Positions 19,840 to 32,454 of a stretch of DNA of 59,091 nucleotides are shown piece by piece. The stretch is from assembly GCF_001620365.2 (NCBI RefSeq), contig NZ_LQMT02000011.1, positions 4,968 through 64,058 of the forward strand. The letters run 5' to 3'. The notes below the pieces were generated by a model that worked only from the letters and a program-made list of their open reading frames with translations, searched no databases and had not been told where the DNA came from. The stretch is from Amycolatopsis keratiniphila subsp. keratiniphila (GTDB taxonomy: Bacteria > Actinomycetota > Actinomycetes > Mycobacteriales > Pseudonocardiaceae). Numbering within the stretch: the first letter of the stretch is position 1; every line of letters begins with the position of its first letter. Position numbers and translations under genes: made by a program.

Positions 19840-21126
19840 TCAGGGAAGTCGCGCCTTGATCAACGCCGCCAGCCGCGCGACGCCCTCTTCGATCAGTTCC
19901 GGCGTGAGCAGGCTGATCGACAGCCGGAGCTGATGGAAGCCGCCCTTGCCGCCGTAGAAGTGGTGCATCGGGGTGAACAGCACGCCGTGTTCGCGGGCGG
20001 CGATTTCGAGCAGTTCGTCGTCGGCGACGAACGGAACCGTGACGGTGACGAAGAACCCGCCCGTCGGGGTGTTCCAGCCGACGCCCTCGCACGAGCCGAG
20101 CCTGCGCTCCAGTTCGCCGAGCGTCAGCCGCAGGTTTCGTTGGTAGATGGCGATTTCCCGCTCGTTGGCCTTGGTGAGGCTGAAGTCGTTGAGCAGGAGC
20201 TTCCCGGCGATCACGGCTTGCGCGATGGGGGAGGTGTTCACCGTGAGCATGCCCTTGAGCTTCGAAAGCTGGTCGGCGAACAGGCCACCGTCGGCCATCC
20301 GCTGATCGGCGACCGCGAAGCCGACCCTGGCGCCCGGCATGCCGGTTTTGGCGAAGGAGCCGAGATAGACCACGGATCCCGACCGGTCGAGGGATTTCAG
20401 CGAGGGCAGCCGCTCGGAGCCGAACAGCCCGTACGCGTTGTCCTCCAGGAGCAGGATCCCGTTCGATTCGGCGACGTCGAGGAGCCGGTGGCGCGAAGGC
20501 AGGTCCATGCTGGTGCCGGTCGGATTGGCGAAGTTGGGGGTCACGTAGCAGGCGCGGACCCGCTTGCCCTGCTCGTCGGCGCGTTTCAGCTGGAGGACGA
20601 GATCGTCCGGGTCGATGCCGTTCTCGTTCGACCGCACCGGCCACACGGGAGTGTCGGTGAGCAGCGCCGCCCCGGTCAGGCCGACGTAGGTGGGCGCGGG
20701 GGCGAGCAGCACGTCCCGGTCGCCCGCCCGCAGGGTGCGCAGGACCAGGAACATCGCTTCCTGCGCGCCCACCGTGACGACGACGGATTCCGGGGCGGCG
20801 TCGATGTTCTCGTCCTCGGCGAGGTTCTTGGCGATGAGGTCGGCGATGACGCCCTTCGTGGTGCCGTATTGGAAGAGCGTCCGGGTCACCACGGCCTCGT
20901 CCATTTTCCGGTCGCGCCGGAGATGGTCGCAATAGGCGTCGAGGTAGGTGTGAATGAGCCGTATGTCGAAGAACTCTTCATACGGCCGGCCTGCCGCCAT
21001 GGAAATGGCCACAGGGTATTCGTCGATCAGTTCGTTGAGCAGGTTCATCGACGAGATGGCCGGATCGGTGAGCGATCCGTGCAGCGTTTCCACGTTCAAG
21101 TGAGTGGACAGACCGTTTGAATCCAT
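19840..21126 (-). CDS. hpgT: 4-Hydroxyphenylglycine/3,5-dihydroxyphenylglycine aminotransferase
   Basis: This 428-residue PLP aminotransferase of fold type I converts 4-hydroxyphenylglyoxylate and 3,5-dihydroxyphenylglyoxylate to Hpg and Dpg, with tyrosine as a likely amino donor. The PLP lysine is in YLGSFAKTGMPGARVGF, and the substrate-side segment YVTPNFANPTGTSMD is typical. The start ATG at 21126 (MDSNGLSTHLNVETLHGS) was chosen over upstream in-frame starts, which would extend into the divergent promoter. It is the only cluster gene here on the minus strand. It is divergent from bhp and bounded downstream by a strong hairpin, so it must have its own promoter. Confidence 0.93.
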   Translation of the reverse strand: MDSNGLSTHLNVETLHGSLTDPAISSMNLLNELIDEYPVAISMAAGRPYEEFFDIRLIHTYLDAYCDHLRRDRKMDEAVVTRTLFQYGTTKGVIADLIAKNLAEDENIDAAPESVVVTVGAQEAMFLVLRTLRAGDRDVLLAPAPTYVGLTGAALLTDTPVWPVRSNENGIDPDDLVLQLKRADEQGKRVRACYVTPNFANPTGTSMDLPSRHRLLDVAESNGILLLEDNAYGLFGSERLPSLKSLDRSGSVVYLGSFAKTGMPGARVGFAVADQRMADGGLFADQLSKLKGMLTVNTSPIAQAVIAGKLLLNDFSLTKANEREIAIYQRNLRLTLGELERRLGSCEGVGWNTPTGGFFVTVTVPFVADDELLEIAAREHGVLFTPMHHFYGGKGGFHQLRLSISLLTPELIEEGVARLAALIKARLP

Positions 21127-21301
21127 GAATACTAGGATTTCCATCGGCCGTCGAGGTGTCAAGAAGAGGCCGTGGACGCGCCTTTTCCCGGGAATTGTCC
21201 GTGCTGTCCATCGTCGAATACTTCGGACACGGGATACGCGAAGGTACGGTCGGATCCGCGCCACGTCTCGGCGCAGCACCCTTTTTCCCTCAAGGAGCAT
21301 C
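21127..21301. promoter_or_regulatory. Divergent hpgT/bhp promoter region
   Basis: This 175-bp spacer must carry promoters for hpgT (leftward) and the bhp-bpsD-oxyD operon (rightward). Inside it GTCCG (21197-21201) and CGGAC (21224-21228), and overlapping TGTCC/GGACA halves (21205-21229), form inverted arrangements resembling StrR-type half-sites. The spacing does not match the box upstream of oxyA. Confidence 0.45.
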
Positions 21302-22132
21302 ATGCTGATGACAACCGAGAACGGGATCCGGTTGTCCTACAACGATTGTGGCGACGGTCCGCCGGTCCTTCTGCTGACCGGCACCGGTGCGCCGAGTTCG
21401 GTGTGGGACCTGCATCAGGTGCCCGCGCTCCGTGCCGCCGGTTTCCGGGTGATCACGATGGACAATCGCGGGATACCGCCGAGCGACGACGGCGCGGACG
21501 GCTTCACCATCGAAGATCTCGTCGCGGACGTGGCCGCCCTGATCGATTACCTCGACGCGGTGCCGTGCCGGCTGGTCGGCACGTCGATGGGTTCCTATAT
21601 CGCGCAAGAGGTCGCGCTCGCCCATCCGGAACTGCTGGAGTCGGTCGTGCTGATGGCGGCCTGTGGCAAGAGCAGTCTCGTCCAGCGTGAGCTCGCGGAG
21701 GGTGAGGCGAAGCTGATCGAGCAGGGCATCGAACTGCCGCCGGGTTTCCTCGCCGCGGTCCGCGCGATGCACAACCTGGGGCCGGCGACGCTCGCCGACG
21801 ACGATCTCACCGGCGACTGGCTCGACCTGTTCGCGGCGGCGGGATCCTGGGGCCCGGGTGTGCGGTCGCAGCTTTTGCTGAGCGCGTTGCCGGATCGCCT
21901 CGGCGCCTACCAGGAGATCAAGGTGCCCTGCCACGTCGTCTCGTTCGAGCACGACCTCGTGGCGCCGCCGTCGGCCGGAATGGAGCTGGCTTCCGCGATC
22001 CCCGGCGCGACCTTCCGCACGATTCCCGAGTGCGGGCATTTCGGCTACCTGGAGAACCCGGAAGCGGTGAACCGCGAGCTGATCCGGTTCCTCCGCACCG
22101 AATCGCGCGAGACACTGGGAGAGACCGCATGA
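21302..22132 (+). CDS. bhp: Bhp-like alpha/beta hydrolase (thioesterase for beta-hydroxytyrosine)
   Basis: This 276-residue alpha/beta hydrolase has nucleophile elbow GTSMGS and a terminal His in ECGHFGYLENPE. In balhimycin, Bhp releases beta-hydroxytyrosine from the PCP of BpsD after OxyD has hydroxylated the tethered tyrosine; older annotations call it a perhydrolase. Its stop overlaps the next gene by 4 bases, coupling it to bpsD. AAGGAG precedes the ATG by 4 bases. An in-frame ATG at 21308 (MTTENG) has 10-base spacing and could be the true start. Confidence 0.9.
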   Translation: MLMTTENGIRLSYNDCGDGPPVLLLTGTGAPSSVWDLHQVPALRAAGFRVITMDNRGIPPSDDGADGFTIEDLVADVAALIDYLDAVPCRLVGTSMGSYIAQEVALAHPELLESVVLMAACGKSSLVQRELAEGEAKLIEQGIELPPGFLAAVRAMHNLGPATLADDDLTGDWLDLFAAAGSWGPGVRSQLLLSALPDRLGAYQEIKVPCHVVSFEHDLVAPPSAGMELASAIPGATFRTIPECGHFGYLENPEAVNRELIRFLRTESRETLGETA

Positions 22133-23862
22133 CCGTCCTTTCGGCGGCCACGACCCCCGCCCTGTTCGAGGCGACCGCAGCCGTGCTGCCGGATCGGCCC
22201 GCGGTGGCGATGGACAGCACCACCCTCACCTACGCCGAGCTGAACGGGGAGGCCAACCGGCTCGCCCGGCGGCTCGTCGCGCACGGCGCCGGCCCGGAGC
22301 GGCTCGTCGCGCTGGCGATGCCGAGGTCGATCGAGTTCGTCATCGCGATCCTGGCCGTGCACAAGGCGGGTGCCGCGTACGTGCCGGTCGACCCGGACTA
22401 TCCGGAGGAACGCAAGCGGCAGATGCTGGACGACGCGGCGGCGCACTGCCTGCTGCGCCTGCCGGGGCAGGACGTGACCGGCGCCCCCGTCATCCTGAGC
22501 GTGACGCGGGAACCCGGCCTGGCCGAGCCGAACCTGAGCGACGAGGACCGGGTCGGCCCGTTGCGTCCCGGCCACCCCGCGTACGTCATCTACACCTCGG
22601 GCTCCACGGGGCGGCCGAAGGGCGTGCTGGTCACGCACCGCGGGATCCCGAACCTGGCCGACGACTACGTACGCCGTCAGGAACTGGGGCCCGACAGCAG
22701 GTTGCTGGCCTTCGCCTCGCCCAGCTTCGACGCCGCGGTCGCCGAATTCTGGCCGATCTGGCAGGCGGGTGGCTGTCTCGTCCTGGCTTCCGCGCCGGAT
22801 CTGGTCCCCGGCGAGCCGCTTTCCCGGCTGGTGCGCGAGCAGCGCATCACCCATGTCACGTTGCCGCCGTCCGCGCTGGCGCCGCTGGAGGAGGCGGGCG
22901 GGCTGCCCGCCGGGCTGACCCTGCTGGTCGCCGGTGAGGCGTGCCCGGCCCCGGTCGCGAAACGCTGGTCCGTGGACCGCGTGATGATCAACGCCTACGG
23001 CCCGACCGAGACCACGGTGGCGGTCACCGCGAGCGAACCGTTGACCGGTGAGGAGACGCCGCCGATCGGCAGGCCGATCACCGGTGTCCGTACCTATGTC
23101 CTGGACGACCGGCTGCGTCCGGTCGAAGACGGCGACGTCGGCGAGTTGTACGCGGTGGGGCCCGGCCTCGCCCGCGGCTACCTCCGGAGGGCGGCCGCGA
23201 CCGCGGAACGGTTCCTGCCGGATCCCTTCGGCGGCCCGGGCGGGCGCATGTACCGCACCGGTGACCGGGTCCGGAGGCGTCCGGACGGTCAGTACGTCTT
23301 CGTCGGCCGGGTCGACGACCAGCTGAAGGTGCGCGGCCACCGGATCGAGCCGGGCGAGGTCGAGGCCGCGCTGCTGGCGGTGGACGGCGTGGCCCAGGCG
23401 GTGGTGACCGAACACGAGAACAGGCTCGTCGCGTACGTGGTCGGCGTCGGCGGAGAGCGGGTGCCCACCGAAAAGCTCCTGACGCCACTTCGTGAACAGC
23501 TGCCCGGATATCTGGTGCCCGACGTGGTCGTCGGTCTGCCGAGCCTCCCGGTCTCGCCCAACGGCAAGATCGACCGGGTAGCCCTGCCCACGCCCGAAGA
23601 GGAGCACGCCGGGCGCGCGGCCGGACGGGCCCCGCTCACTCCCACGGAAATCATCCTCGCCGAGCTGTTCGCCGAAGTGCTCGGCGTCAGCAGCGTCGGG
23701 GTGGAGGACAGCTTCTTCGAGATCGGCGGGCATTCGCTGCTCGCGACCCGGCTCGTGAGCCGCGTCCGCGAACGCTTGAAGATCCGGCTGCGGGTGCAGG
23801 CGTTCTTCGACGCGCCGACAGTGGCTCAGCTCGCCAAGGTGCTCGACCGCGCCCACACCTGA
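22129..23862 (+). CDS. bpsD: Stand-alone NRPS A-PCP didomain for tyrosine (BpsD)
   Basis: This 577-residue didomain has an adenylation domain ([40 protein letters not shown], the Lys-bearing SPNGKID) and a C-terminal PCP ([14 protein letters not shown]). It loads tyrosine as a thioester, OxyD hydroxylates it, and Bhp releases beta-hydroxytyrosine for positions 2 and 6. The ATG overlaps the bhp stop (ATGA). There is no condensation or thioesterase domain, consistent with a side-pathway carrier. Confidence 0.94.
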   Translation: MTVLSAATTPALFEATAAVLPDRPAVAMDSTTLTYAELNGEANRLARRLVAHGAGPERLVALAMPRSIEFVIAILAVHKAGAAYVPVDPDYPEERKRQMLDDAAAHCLLRLPGQDVTGAPVILSVTREPGLAEPNLSDEDRVGPLRPGHPAYVIYTSGSTGRPKGVLVTHRGIPNLADDYVRRQELGPDSRLLAFASPSFDAAVAEFWPIWQAGGCLVLASAPDLVPGEPLSRLVREQRITHVTLPPSALAPLEEAGGLPAGLTLLVAGEACPAPVAKRWSVDRVMINAYGPTETTVAVTASEPLTGEETPPIGRPITGVRTYVLDDRLRPVEDGDVGELYAVGPGLARGYLRRAAATAERFLPDPFGGPGGRMYRTGDRVRRRPDGQYVFVGRVDDQLKVRGHRIEPGEVEAALLAVDGVAQAVVTEHENRLVAYVVGVGGERVPTEKLLTPLREQLPGYLVPDVVVGLPSLPVSPNGKIDRVALPTPEEEHAGRAAGRAPLTPTEIILAELFAEVLGVSSVGVEDSFFEIGGHSLLATRLVSRVRERLKIRLRVQAFFDAPTVAQLAKVLDRAHT

Positions 23863-23876
23863 CCTGGAGACCATTC

Positions 23877-25067
23877 ATGCAGACGACGACAGCCGTCGAC
23901 CTCGGCGATCCCGACCTGTACACGACCTTGGCCCGGCACGACCGGTGGCGGGAGTACGCGGCGGAAGACGCGATGGTGTGGAGCGCGCCGGGCAGTTCAC
24001 CCAGTGGTTTCTGGTCCGTGTTCTCGCATCGGGCGTGCGCGGCGGTGCTCGCGCCGTCGGCCCCGTTCACCTCCGAGTACGGCATGATGATCGGCTTCGA
24101 CCGCGATCATCCCGACAACTCGGGTGGCCAGATGATGGTGGTGTCCGAACAGGACCAGCACCGGAAACTGCGCAAACTGGTGGGGCCGCTGCTTTCGCGG
24201 GCGGCGGCGCGGAAACTGTCGGAACGGGTGCGGACCGAGGTGACCGGCGTCCTCGACCGGGTGCTCGACGCCGAGGTGTGCGACGTCGCCGCGGCGATCG
24301 GACCGCGGATCCCCGCCGCCGTCGTCTGCGAGATCCTCGGTGTGCCCGCCGAAGACCAGGACATGCTCATCGACCTGACGAACCACGCGTTCGGCGGCGA
24401 GGACGAACTGTTCGACGGGATGACCCCGCGCCAGGCGCACACCGAAATCCTCGTCTACTTCGACGAACTGATCACCGCTCGCCGGGCGAGTCCCGGCGAG
24501 GATCTGGTCAGCACCCTGCTTTCCGACGACGAGCTGTCGATCGACGACGTCCTGCTCAACTGCGACAACGTGTTGATCGGCGGCAACGAGACCACCCGGC
24601 ACGCGATCACCGGCGCGGTGCACGCTTTCGCCACCGTGCCGGGACTTCTGGCCAAGGTGCGGGACGGGGACGCGGACGTCGACACCGTCGTGGACGAGGT
24701 GCTGCGCTGGACTTCGCCCGCGATGCACGTGCTGCGGGTGACGACCGGCGACGTCACGATCAACGGTCGCCACCTCGAAGCCGGCACCCCGGTGGTCGCC
24801 TGGCTTCCCGCCGCGAACCGGGATCCCGCCGTGTTCGACGAGCCGGACACGTTCCGGCCGGGGCGGAAACCCAACCGGCACATCGCTTTCGGGCACGGTA
24901 TGCACCACTGCCTCGGCTCCGCGCTCGCACGGATCGAGCTGGCGGTGGTGCTGCGGGAGGTGGCCGAGCGGGTGTCGCGTGTGGAGCTGGTGAAGGAACC
25001 GTCCTGGCTGCGGGCGGTCGTCGTGCAGGGATACCGGGAACTCCCGGTGCGGTTCACCGGCCGCTGA
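23877..25067 (+). CDS. oxyD: Cytochrome P450 OxyD (tyrosine beta-hydroxylase)
   Basis: This 396-residue P450 differs in sequence from the crosslinking Oxy enzymes and lies directly behind bpsD. OxyD hydroxylates the beta-carbon of tyrosine bound to the BpsD PCP. Visible features are the I-helix [16 protein letters not shown] with an acid-Thr pair, ExxR in VVDEVLRWT and heme loop [10 protein letters not shown] (Cys about 345). The 14-bp spacing to bpsD with tggaga before the ATG fits a bhp-bpsD-oxyD operon. Confidence 0.93.
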   Translation: MQTTTAVDLGDPDLYTTLARHDRWREYAAEDAMVWSAPGSSPSGFWSVFSHRACAAVLAPSAPFTSEYGMMIGFDRDHPDNSGGQMMVVSEQDQHRKLRKLVGPLLSRAAARKLSERVRTEVTGVLDRVLDAEVCDVAAAIGPRIPAAVVCEILGVPAEDQDMLIDLTNHAFGGEDELFDGMTPRQAHTEILVYFDELITARRASPGEDLVSTLLSDDELSIDDVLLNCDNVLIGGNETTRHAITGAVHAFATVPGLLAKVRDGDADVDTVVDEVLRWTSPAMHVLRVTTGDVTINGRHLEAGTPVVAWLPAANRDPAVFDEPDTFRPGRKPNRHIAFGHGMHHCLGSALARIELAVVLREVAERVSRVELVKEPSWLRAVVVQGYRELPVRFTGR

Positions 25068-25144
25068 CCCCGCGTCTGTCCGATGTGGACCGAAGTGTCA
25101 AGCGGACAGCATTGATGCGGAAATGGCTTCGCGCCATCCTGTGA

Positions 25145-27303
<2,159 letters not shown>

Positions 27304-27311
27304 CGATTTCG

Positions 27312-27349
27312 CGTGACCGGACACGGGCCGTGCTCCGGGTCCGGTCACG
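27312..27349. terminator. Inverted repeat between hmo and the antiporter gene
   Basis: CGTGACCGGAC and its exact complement are separated by 16 bases. The repeat begins 9 bases after the hmo stop and ends 26 bases before the antiporter GTG. It could be a weak terminator or an operator for the transporter gene. Confidence 0.45.
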
Positions 27350-27375
27350 TGTGCCGCGTTTGCCGAAGGAGGAAA

Positions 27376-28722
27376 GTGTTTCTCTCGCTTCCCGCGCCGA
27401 TCGCCCCGATCGCCGCGCACAGTCTCCTGATCTTCCTGCTGCAGGCGGGTCTGCTGCTTCTGCTCGCCGTCGTCTTCGGACGCCTCGCGGCCCGGTTCGG
27501 GATGCCTGCCGTCGTCGGCGAGTTGTTCGTCGGGGTGCTGCTCGGTCCTTCCTTGCTGGCGTGGGCGCTACCGGGGTTGCACGGCCGGCTCTTCCCGGCG
27601 GTCGCCGAGCAGTACCACCTGCTCGACGCCGTCGGCCAGATCGGGGTCCTGTTGCTGGTCGGGCTGACCGGTATGCAGCTGGACATGCGGATGGTCCGGC
27701 GGCGTTTCGGTGCCGCGGCCGGAGTCGGCTTCGGCGGGTTGATCATCCCGCTGGGCCTCGGAATCGGCGCGGGTTTCGTCCTGCCGAGGATGCTGATCCC
27801 CGACGGGACCGACGTCACCGTCTTCGCGCTGTTCCTCGGGGTGGCGATGTGCGTCAGCGCCATCCCCGTCATCGCCAAGACCCTGATCGACATGAACCTG
27901 TTGCACCGCAACGTCGGGCAGCTCACCCTCGCCGCGGGGATGATCGACGACGTGTTCGGCTGGCTGTTGCTGTCCGTCGTCAGCGCGATGGCCGTGCAGG
28001 CGGTGACGGCGGGCACCGTGCTCGTTTCCCTCGCCTGCTTGATCGCCATCGTCGTCTTCGCGCTCACGCTCGGCAGACCCCTGGTCAGGGGCGCGCTGCG
28101 CGTGGCAGGCAGGTCCGACGGCCCCTGGGCCACCGTCGGTGTCGTCGTCGCCCTGTTGCTCCTCGCTTCGGCCGGCACGCACGCACTCGGTCTCGAGGCC
28201 CTTTTCGGCGCGTTCATCTGCGGCATCCTGATCGGCACGGCGGGAAAGGTGGACCCGGCCGTGCTGGCGCCCTTGCGCACCGTCGTCCTTTCGGTGTTCG
28301 CGCCGCTCTTCTTCGCCACGGCCGGTCTGCGCATGGATCTCACCGCGCTCATCCGCCCTGAGGTGCTGCTCACCGGGCTCGCGGTGCTCGCGCTGGCCAT
28401 CATCGGCAAGTTCACCGGTGTGTACGCCGGAGCGCGGATCAGCGGCCTGAACAAATGGGAAGGGCTGGCGCTCGGCGCCGGGCTCAACGCCCGCGGCGTC
28501 ATCGGGATCATGGTCGCCACCGTCGGCCTGCGGCTGGGCATCCTCGGCGTGGAGATCTACACGATCGTCATCCTCGTCGCCATCGTCACGCCGCTGATGG
28601 CCCCACCGATCCTGCGATTCGCGGTGAAACGACTGGAACAGACGGCCGAGGAACAGGTGCGGGAGACCGAGCAACAGGCTTGGAGCACGCACTCGGCGGT
28701 GCAGAAGGAACAGTTCCTGTAG
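27376..28722 (+). CDS. Cation/proton antiporter, CPA2 family
   Basis: This 448-residue membrane protein has about 12 hydrophobic segments. It carries the CPA2 hallmarks: an N-terminal PAVVGELFVGVLLGPS, a conserved Asp pair in AAGMIDDVFGW and a late GLNARGVIGIM. Equivalent antiporter genes sit beside hmo in chloroeremomycin- and balhimycin-type clusters. The role is not established; ion or pH balance, or a part in export, have been suggested. GTG 27376 follows a strong AAGGAGGAAA site. The C-terminal tail after the last helix is charged and Gln/Glu-rich. Confidence 0.88.
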   Translation: MFLSLPAPIAPIAAHSLLIFLLQAGLLLLLAVVFGRLAARFGMPAVVGELFVGVLLGPSLLAWALPGLHGRLFPAVAEQYHLLDAVGQIGVLLLVGLTGMQLDMRMVRRRFGAAAGVGFGGLIIPLGLGIGAGFVLPRMLIPDGTDVTVFALFLGVAMCVSAIPVIAKTLIDMNLLHRNVGQLTLAAGMIDDVFGWLLLSVVSAMAVQAVTAGTVLVSLACLIAIVVFALTLGRPLVRGALRVAGRSDGPWATVGVVVALLLLASAGTHALGLEALFGAFICGILIGTAGKVDPAVLAPLRTVVLSVFAPLFFATAGLRMDLTALIRPEVLLTGLAVLALAIIGKFTGVYAGARISGLNKWEGLALGAGLNARGVIGIMVATVGLRLGILGVEIYTIVILVAIVTPLMAPPILRFAVKRLEQTAEEQVRETEQQAWSTHSAVQKEQFL

Positions 28723-28746
28723 GCGGGCTTCGCACCTTCCGCTCGA

Positions 28747-28789
28747 TGTCCCTTATGGACAGTCAACCTTCCAGGCCGCCGAATTGGAC
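28747..28789. promoter_or_regulatory. Palindrome and degenerate StrR-type box upstream of evaA
   Basis: TGTCC-N5-GGACA (28747-28761) is the inverse copy of the element in the oxyA-oxyB gap. It abuts GTCAA, 17 bases, then TTGGAC (28784-28789), a one-base-short version of the box upstream of oxyA. In balhimycin the dvaA promoter is a reported Bbr target, which supports a regulatory role. Confidence 0.45.
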
Positions 28790-28915
28790 GATCTGGACCC
28801 CCGAGAGCCGCCGAAGCTACCTTTTAGCGGGGCATGGGGGTTGATGAATCGACGATGCGCGCGGGGTTTCGCCTCAGTTCCGGCCACTACCCGATCGACG
28901 ACATGGAGCAGCGGG

Positions 28916-30346
28916 ATGCCGAGAAGTCCTATGATGCTGCGTTGCCTGGTACCACCGCCCGCGGTGCGCCCGCGGGAAGACCGCGACCACACGGATCGCA
29001 TCGCCTTGTCGGCGGCCACCACCGACGGAGCGCATATGCGGACCGAAGACGTCCGCGCGTGGATCGACGAACGTCGTGAGGCGAACGTGTTCCACGTCGA
29101 ACACATCCCGTTCGCGGATCTCGACCAATGGGGATTCCAGGGCGGGACGGGCAATCTCGTGCACAGCAGCGGGCGGTTCTTCGCCATCGAAGGCCTGCAC
29201 GTGGTCGAGCACGACGGTCCGCACGGCGACGGTCCTTACCGCGAATGGCAGCAGCCGGTCATCAAACAGCCCGAAGTGGGTATTCTCGGCATCCTCGCCA
29301 AGGAATTCGACGGTGTCCTGCATTTCCTGATGCAGGCGAAGATGGAGCCGGGGAATCCCAATCTGGTGCAGTTGTCGCCGACCGTGCAGGCCACCCGCAG
29401 CAATTACACCAAGGCGCACGGCGGCTCGAACGTCAAAATGATCGAATACTTCGCGCCGCCCGACCCCGACCGGGTCATCGTCGACGTCCTCCAGGCGGAG
29501 CAGGGGTCGTGGTTCTTCCGGAAGAGCAACCGCAACATGATCGTCGAGACCGTCGACGACGTGCCGCAGGGCGACGACTTCCGCTGGCTCACCCTCGGTC
29601 AGATCGCGGAACTGATGTACGAGGACGAGACGATCAACATGAACTCGAGGAGCGTGTTGTCGTGTCTTCCCTACCACGACCCGGCTCCCGGCGCGGTGCT
29701 CTCCGACGTCCAGCTCCTGTCGTGGTTCACGAACGAACGTTCGCGCCACGACGTGCGCGCCGCCCGTATCCCGCTCAAGGACGTCCGCGGCTGGAAACAG
29801 GGCGCCGAGGCGATCGAGCACGAGGAAGGCCGGTACTTCAAGGTCCTCGCGGTCGCGGTGAAGGGGAGCAACCGGGAGAAGATCAGCTGGACCCAGCCGT
29901 TGCTGGAATCCGTGGGGCTGGGGGTCGTCGCGTTCCTCGTCCGTGAGATCGACGGCGTGCGGCACGTCCTGGTGCACGCCCGGGTCGACGGCGGCTTCGT
30001 GGACACCGTCGAGCTGGCGCCGACGCTGCAGTGCACACCGCACAACTACGCGCATCTGCCCGAAGAGAGCCGCCCGCCCTTCCTCGACGAGATCATGTCG
30101 GTCCCGCGGTCGCGGATCCTTTACGAGGCGATACATTCCGAGGAGGGTGGCCGGTTCCTCAACGTCAGGGCCCGCTATCTCGCGGTCGAGGCAGGCGACA
30201 CGGTCGATCCGCCGCCCGGCTACGCCTGGGTCACCCCGGCGCAGCTCACCGCGCTCACCCGGCACGGGCACTACGTGAACGTGGAAGCCCGCACCCTTCT
30301 GGCGTGTATCAACGCTTTGACCGCACAGCCGCGCGGAGGCGCCTGA
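28916..30346 (+). CDS. evaA: TDP-4-keto-6-deoxyglucose 2,3-dehydratase (EvaA-like)
   Basis: This protein of about 476 residues belongs to the NDP-hexose 2,3-dehydratase family, two repeated halves each with the pattern VLVHARVDGGFVDTVELAPTLQ. It removes the C-2 hydroxyl of TDP-4-keto-6-deoxyglucose to start aminodeoxysugar synthesis. The start is uncertain. ATG 28916 has GGAG 7 bases upstream and keeps RIALSAATTDGAHM, which looks like the conserved family N-terminus; GTG 28964 would also keep it. ATG 29036, with its own GGAG, would lose it. Low third-position GC in the first codons argues for a start nearer 28964. It opens the sugar operon evaA-evaE-evaB-evaD. Confidence 0.87.
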   Translation: MPRSPMMLRCLVPPPAVRPREDRDHTDRIALSAATTDGAHMRTEDVRAWIDERREANVFHVEHIPFADLDQWGFQGGTGNLVHSSGRFFAIEGLHVVEHDGPHGDGPYREWQQPVIKQPEVGILGILAKEFDGVLHFLMQAKMEPGNPNLVQLSPTVQATRSNYTKAHGGSNVKMIEYFAPPDPDRVIVDVLQAEQGSWFFRKSNRNMIVETVDDVPQGDDFRWLTLGQIAELMYEDETINMNSRSVLSCLPYHDPAPGAVLSDVQLLSWFTNERSRHDVRAARIPLKDVRGWKQGAEAIEHEEGRYFKVLAVAVKGSNREKISWTQPLLESVGLGVVAFLVREIDGVRHVLVHARVDGGFVDTVELAPTLQCTPHNYAHLPEESRPPFLDEIMSVPRSRILYEAIHSEEGGRFLNVRARYLAVEAGDTVDPPPGYAWVTPAQLTALTRHGHYVNVEARTLLACINALTAQPRGGA

Positions 30347-30347
30347 C

Positions 30348-31325
30348 ATGAAGCAGATCACCGTCCTCGGCGCGTCGGGTTTCCTCGGCTCGGCCGTCAC
30401 CCGTGAACTGTCCCGACGGCCGATCCGGCTGCGGGCGGTGTCGCGCAAGCGTTTCACCCCCGCCCCCGGACCGGCGGAAACCACCGTCGTCGCCGCCGAC
30501 CTCACCGACCGCGCCGCGCTCGCCGACGCCGTCGCGGGCTCCGACGCGATCGTCTACCTGCTCCTGGGCGACGGCGGCTGGCGGGCGGCCGAGACGCAGG
30601 GAGCGGAACGCGTGAACGTGGGCGTTCTGCGGGACCTCGTCGACGTCGCCGGGAACGGTGACGGGCCGCCCCCGCTGGTGCTGTTCGCCGGCACCACGAC
30701 GCAGGTCGGTGTGCCGCCACGGGAACCGCTCGACGGGACCGAACCCGACCATCCAGCGACTCCGTACGACGTTCAGAAGCTCGAAGCGGAACAGATCCTC
30801 AAGAAGGCGACCGCCGACGGCCGGGTGCGGGGGATCAGCCTGCGGCTGCCGACGATCTTCGGTGAAACCGCGACCGAAGGCGCGAACCACGACCGCGGTG
30901 TCGTGTCCGCCATGGCGCGGCGAGCGCTCGAAGGGCTGCCTCTCACCGTCTGGGGCGACGGGACGGTGCGACGCGACCTGATCCACGTCGAGGACGTCGC
31001 CAAGGCCTTCACCGCGGCACTGGATCACCCGGATTCCCTGGTGGGCGGGCACTGGCTGATCGGTGCGGGCCGGGGCGACCGGCTGGGTGAGGTGTTCCGG
31101 CTCGTGGCGAAGGAGATGTCCGAGCACACCGGGACGGACCCGGTGGAGGTGGCCTGCGTGGAACCGCCGTCCCACGCGCCCGCGACGGACCTTCGCAGTA
31201 TCACCATCGATTCCGCCGCCTTCCGGGCGATCACCGGCTGGCGCCCGGAGATCTCGCTGCCCGAAGGCGTGCGTCGTACCGTCGCCGCTTTGACCGCCCC
31301 AGTTCACGGAAAGGCACGCACATGA
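30348..31325 (+). CDS. evaE: TDP-4-keto-hexose 4-ketoreductase (EvaE-like)
   Basis: This 325-residue SDR/epimerase-family enzyme has the Rossmann motif GASGFLGS and catalytic YDVQK. EvaE reduces the C-4 ketone as the last step to TDP-L-epivancosamine, giving the L-arabino arrangement. If stereochemistry is conserved here, the product without C-methylation would be TDP-L-acosamine. The ATG begins one base after the evaA stop, and the gene ends with a 4-base overlap into evaB. Confidence 0.88.
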   Translation: MKQITVLGASGFLGSAVTRELSRRPIRLRAVSRKRFTPAPGPAETTVVAADLTDRAALADAVAGSDAIVYLLLGDGGWRAAETQGAERVNVGVLRDLVDVAGNGDGPPPLVLFAGTTTQVGVPPREPLDGTEPDHPATPYDVQKLEAEQILKKATADGRVRGISLRLPTIFGETATEGANHDRGVVSAMARRALEGLPLTVWGDGTVRRDLIHVEDVAKAFTAALDHPDSLVGGHWLIGAGRGDRLGEVFRLVAKEMSEHTGTDPVEVACVEPPSHAPATDLRSITIDSAAFRAITGWRPEISLPEGVRRTVAALTAPVHGKART

Positions 31326-32431
31326 CCACGCGCGTTTGGGACTACCTGGCCGAATACGGGAAGGAGCGGCTCGACCTGCTCGACGCGGTCGAGACGGTCT
31401 TCAATTCGGGACAGCTCGTGCTCGGCGCGAGCCTCCGCGGCTTCGAGGCGGAATTCGCCGCGTACCACGGGGTCGAGCATTGCGTCGGGGTCGACAACGG
31501 GACGAACGCGATCAAGCTCGGTCTCCAGGCGCTGGGTGTCGGTCCGGGCGACGAAGTGATCACGGTGTCGAACACCGCCGCTCCGACCGTGGTCGCCATC
31601 GACGGAACCGGTGCCACCCCGGTCTTCGTCGACGTCCGCGAAGACGATTTCCTGATGGACACGAGCCAGGTCGCCGCCGCGATCACCGAACGCACCAAAT
31701 GCCTCCTGCCCGTGCACCTGTACGGGCAGTGCGTGGATATGGCGCCGTTGAAGGAGCTCGCCGCGAAGCACGGACTGTCCATTTTGGAGGATTGCGCGCA
31801 GGCGCACGGGGCCCGGCAGAACGGCACGATCGCCGGGTCGACCGGCGACGCGGCGGCGTTCTCCTTCTATCCGACCAAGGTGCTCGGTGCCTACGGGGAC
31901 GGCGGCGCGACCATCACCTCCCGGGAAGACGTGGAGCGGCGGCTGCGGCGGTTGCGGTACTACGGCATGGAGGAGCGGTACTACACGATCGAGACGCCGG
32001 CCCACAACAGCCGCCTGGACGAGGTCCAGGCCGAGATCCTGCGGCGCAAGCTCACCCGGCTCGACGCGTACACGGCGGGCCGCCGCGCCGTCGCCGAGCG
32101 GTACGTCGAAGGTCTCGGCGACACCGAGCTGAAGCTGCCGAAGACCGTCCCCGGCAACGAGCACGTGTACTACGTGTATGTGGTGCGCCACCCGCGCCGT
32201 GACGAGATCCTCGAGCGGCTCAAGGCCTACGACATCCACCTGAACATCAGCTACCCGTGGCCCGTGCACACCATGACCGGGTTCGCGCACCTCGGCTACG
32301 AGACCGGGTCGCTGCCGGTCACCGAGAAGCTGGCGGGCGAGATCTTCTCGTTGCCGATGTACCCGGCGCTGTCCGCGGATCTGCAGGACAAGGTGATCCA
32401 CGCGGTCCGCGAAGTGCTGTCCACCCTCTGA
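31322..32431 (+). CDS. evaB: TDP-3-keto-hexose C-3 aminotransferase (EvaB-like, DegT/DnrJ/EryC1)
   Basis: This 369-residue PLP-dependent sugar aminotransferase of the DegT/DnrJ/EryC1 family has the PLP lysine in [17 protein letters not shown] and the segment [14 protein letters not shown]. It puts the amino group on C-3 of the 2,6-dideoxy-3,4-diketo sugar. The stereochemical outcome decides between arabino (acosamine) and ribo (ristosamine) products and cannot be read from sequence. The ATG overlaps the evaE stop. In epivancosamine pathways a C-3 methyltransferase (EvaC) acts next; no such gene is present. Confidence 0.92.
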   Translation: MTTRVWDYLAEYGKERLDLLDAVETVFNSGQLVLGASLRGFEAEFAAYHGVEHCVGVDNGTNAIKLGLQALGVGPGDEVITVSNTAAPTVVAIDGTGATPVFVDVREDDFLMDTSQVAAAITERTKCLLPVHLYGQCVDMAPLKELAAKHGLSILEDCAQAHGARQNGTIAGSTGDAAAFSFYPTKVLGAYGDGGATITSREDVERRLRRLRYYGMEERYYTIETPAHNSRLDEVQAEILRRKLTRLDAYTAGRRAVAERYVEGLGDTELKLPKTVPGNEHVYYVYVVRHPRRDEILERLKAYDIHLNISYPWPVHTMTGFAHLGYETGSLPVTEKLAGEIFSLPMYPALSADLQDKVIHAVREVLSTL

Positions 32432-32454
32432 TCACGCCAACCGCAGGAGTAGCT

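Noticed and set aside
21197..21229. A full StrR-type box in the hpgT-bhp spacer
   Set aside because: Half-sites are present but the spacing is wrong for the GTCCAR-N17-TTGGAC pattern, so it is noted only as a weak resemblance.
28784..28915. evaA starting at ATG 28784
   Set aside because: The extra residues are not family-like, no ribosome site precedes it, and it would overlap the regulatory sequences.
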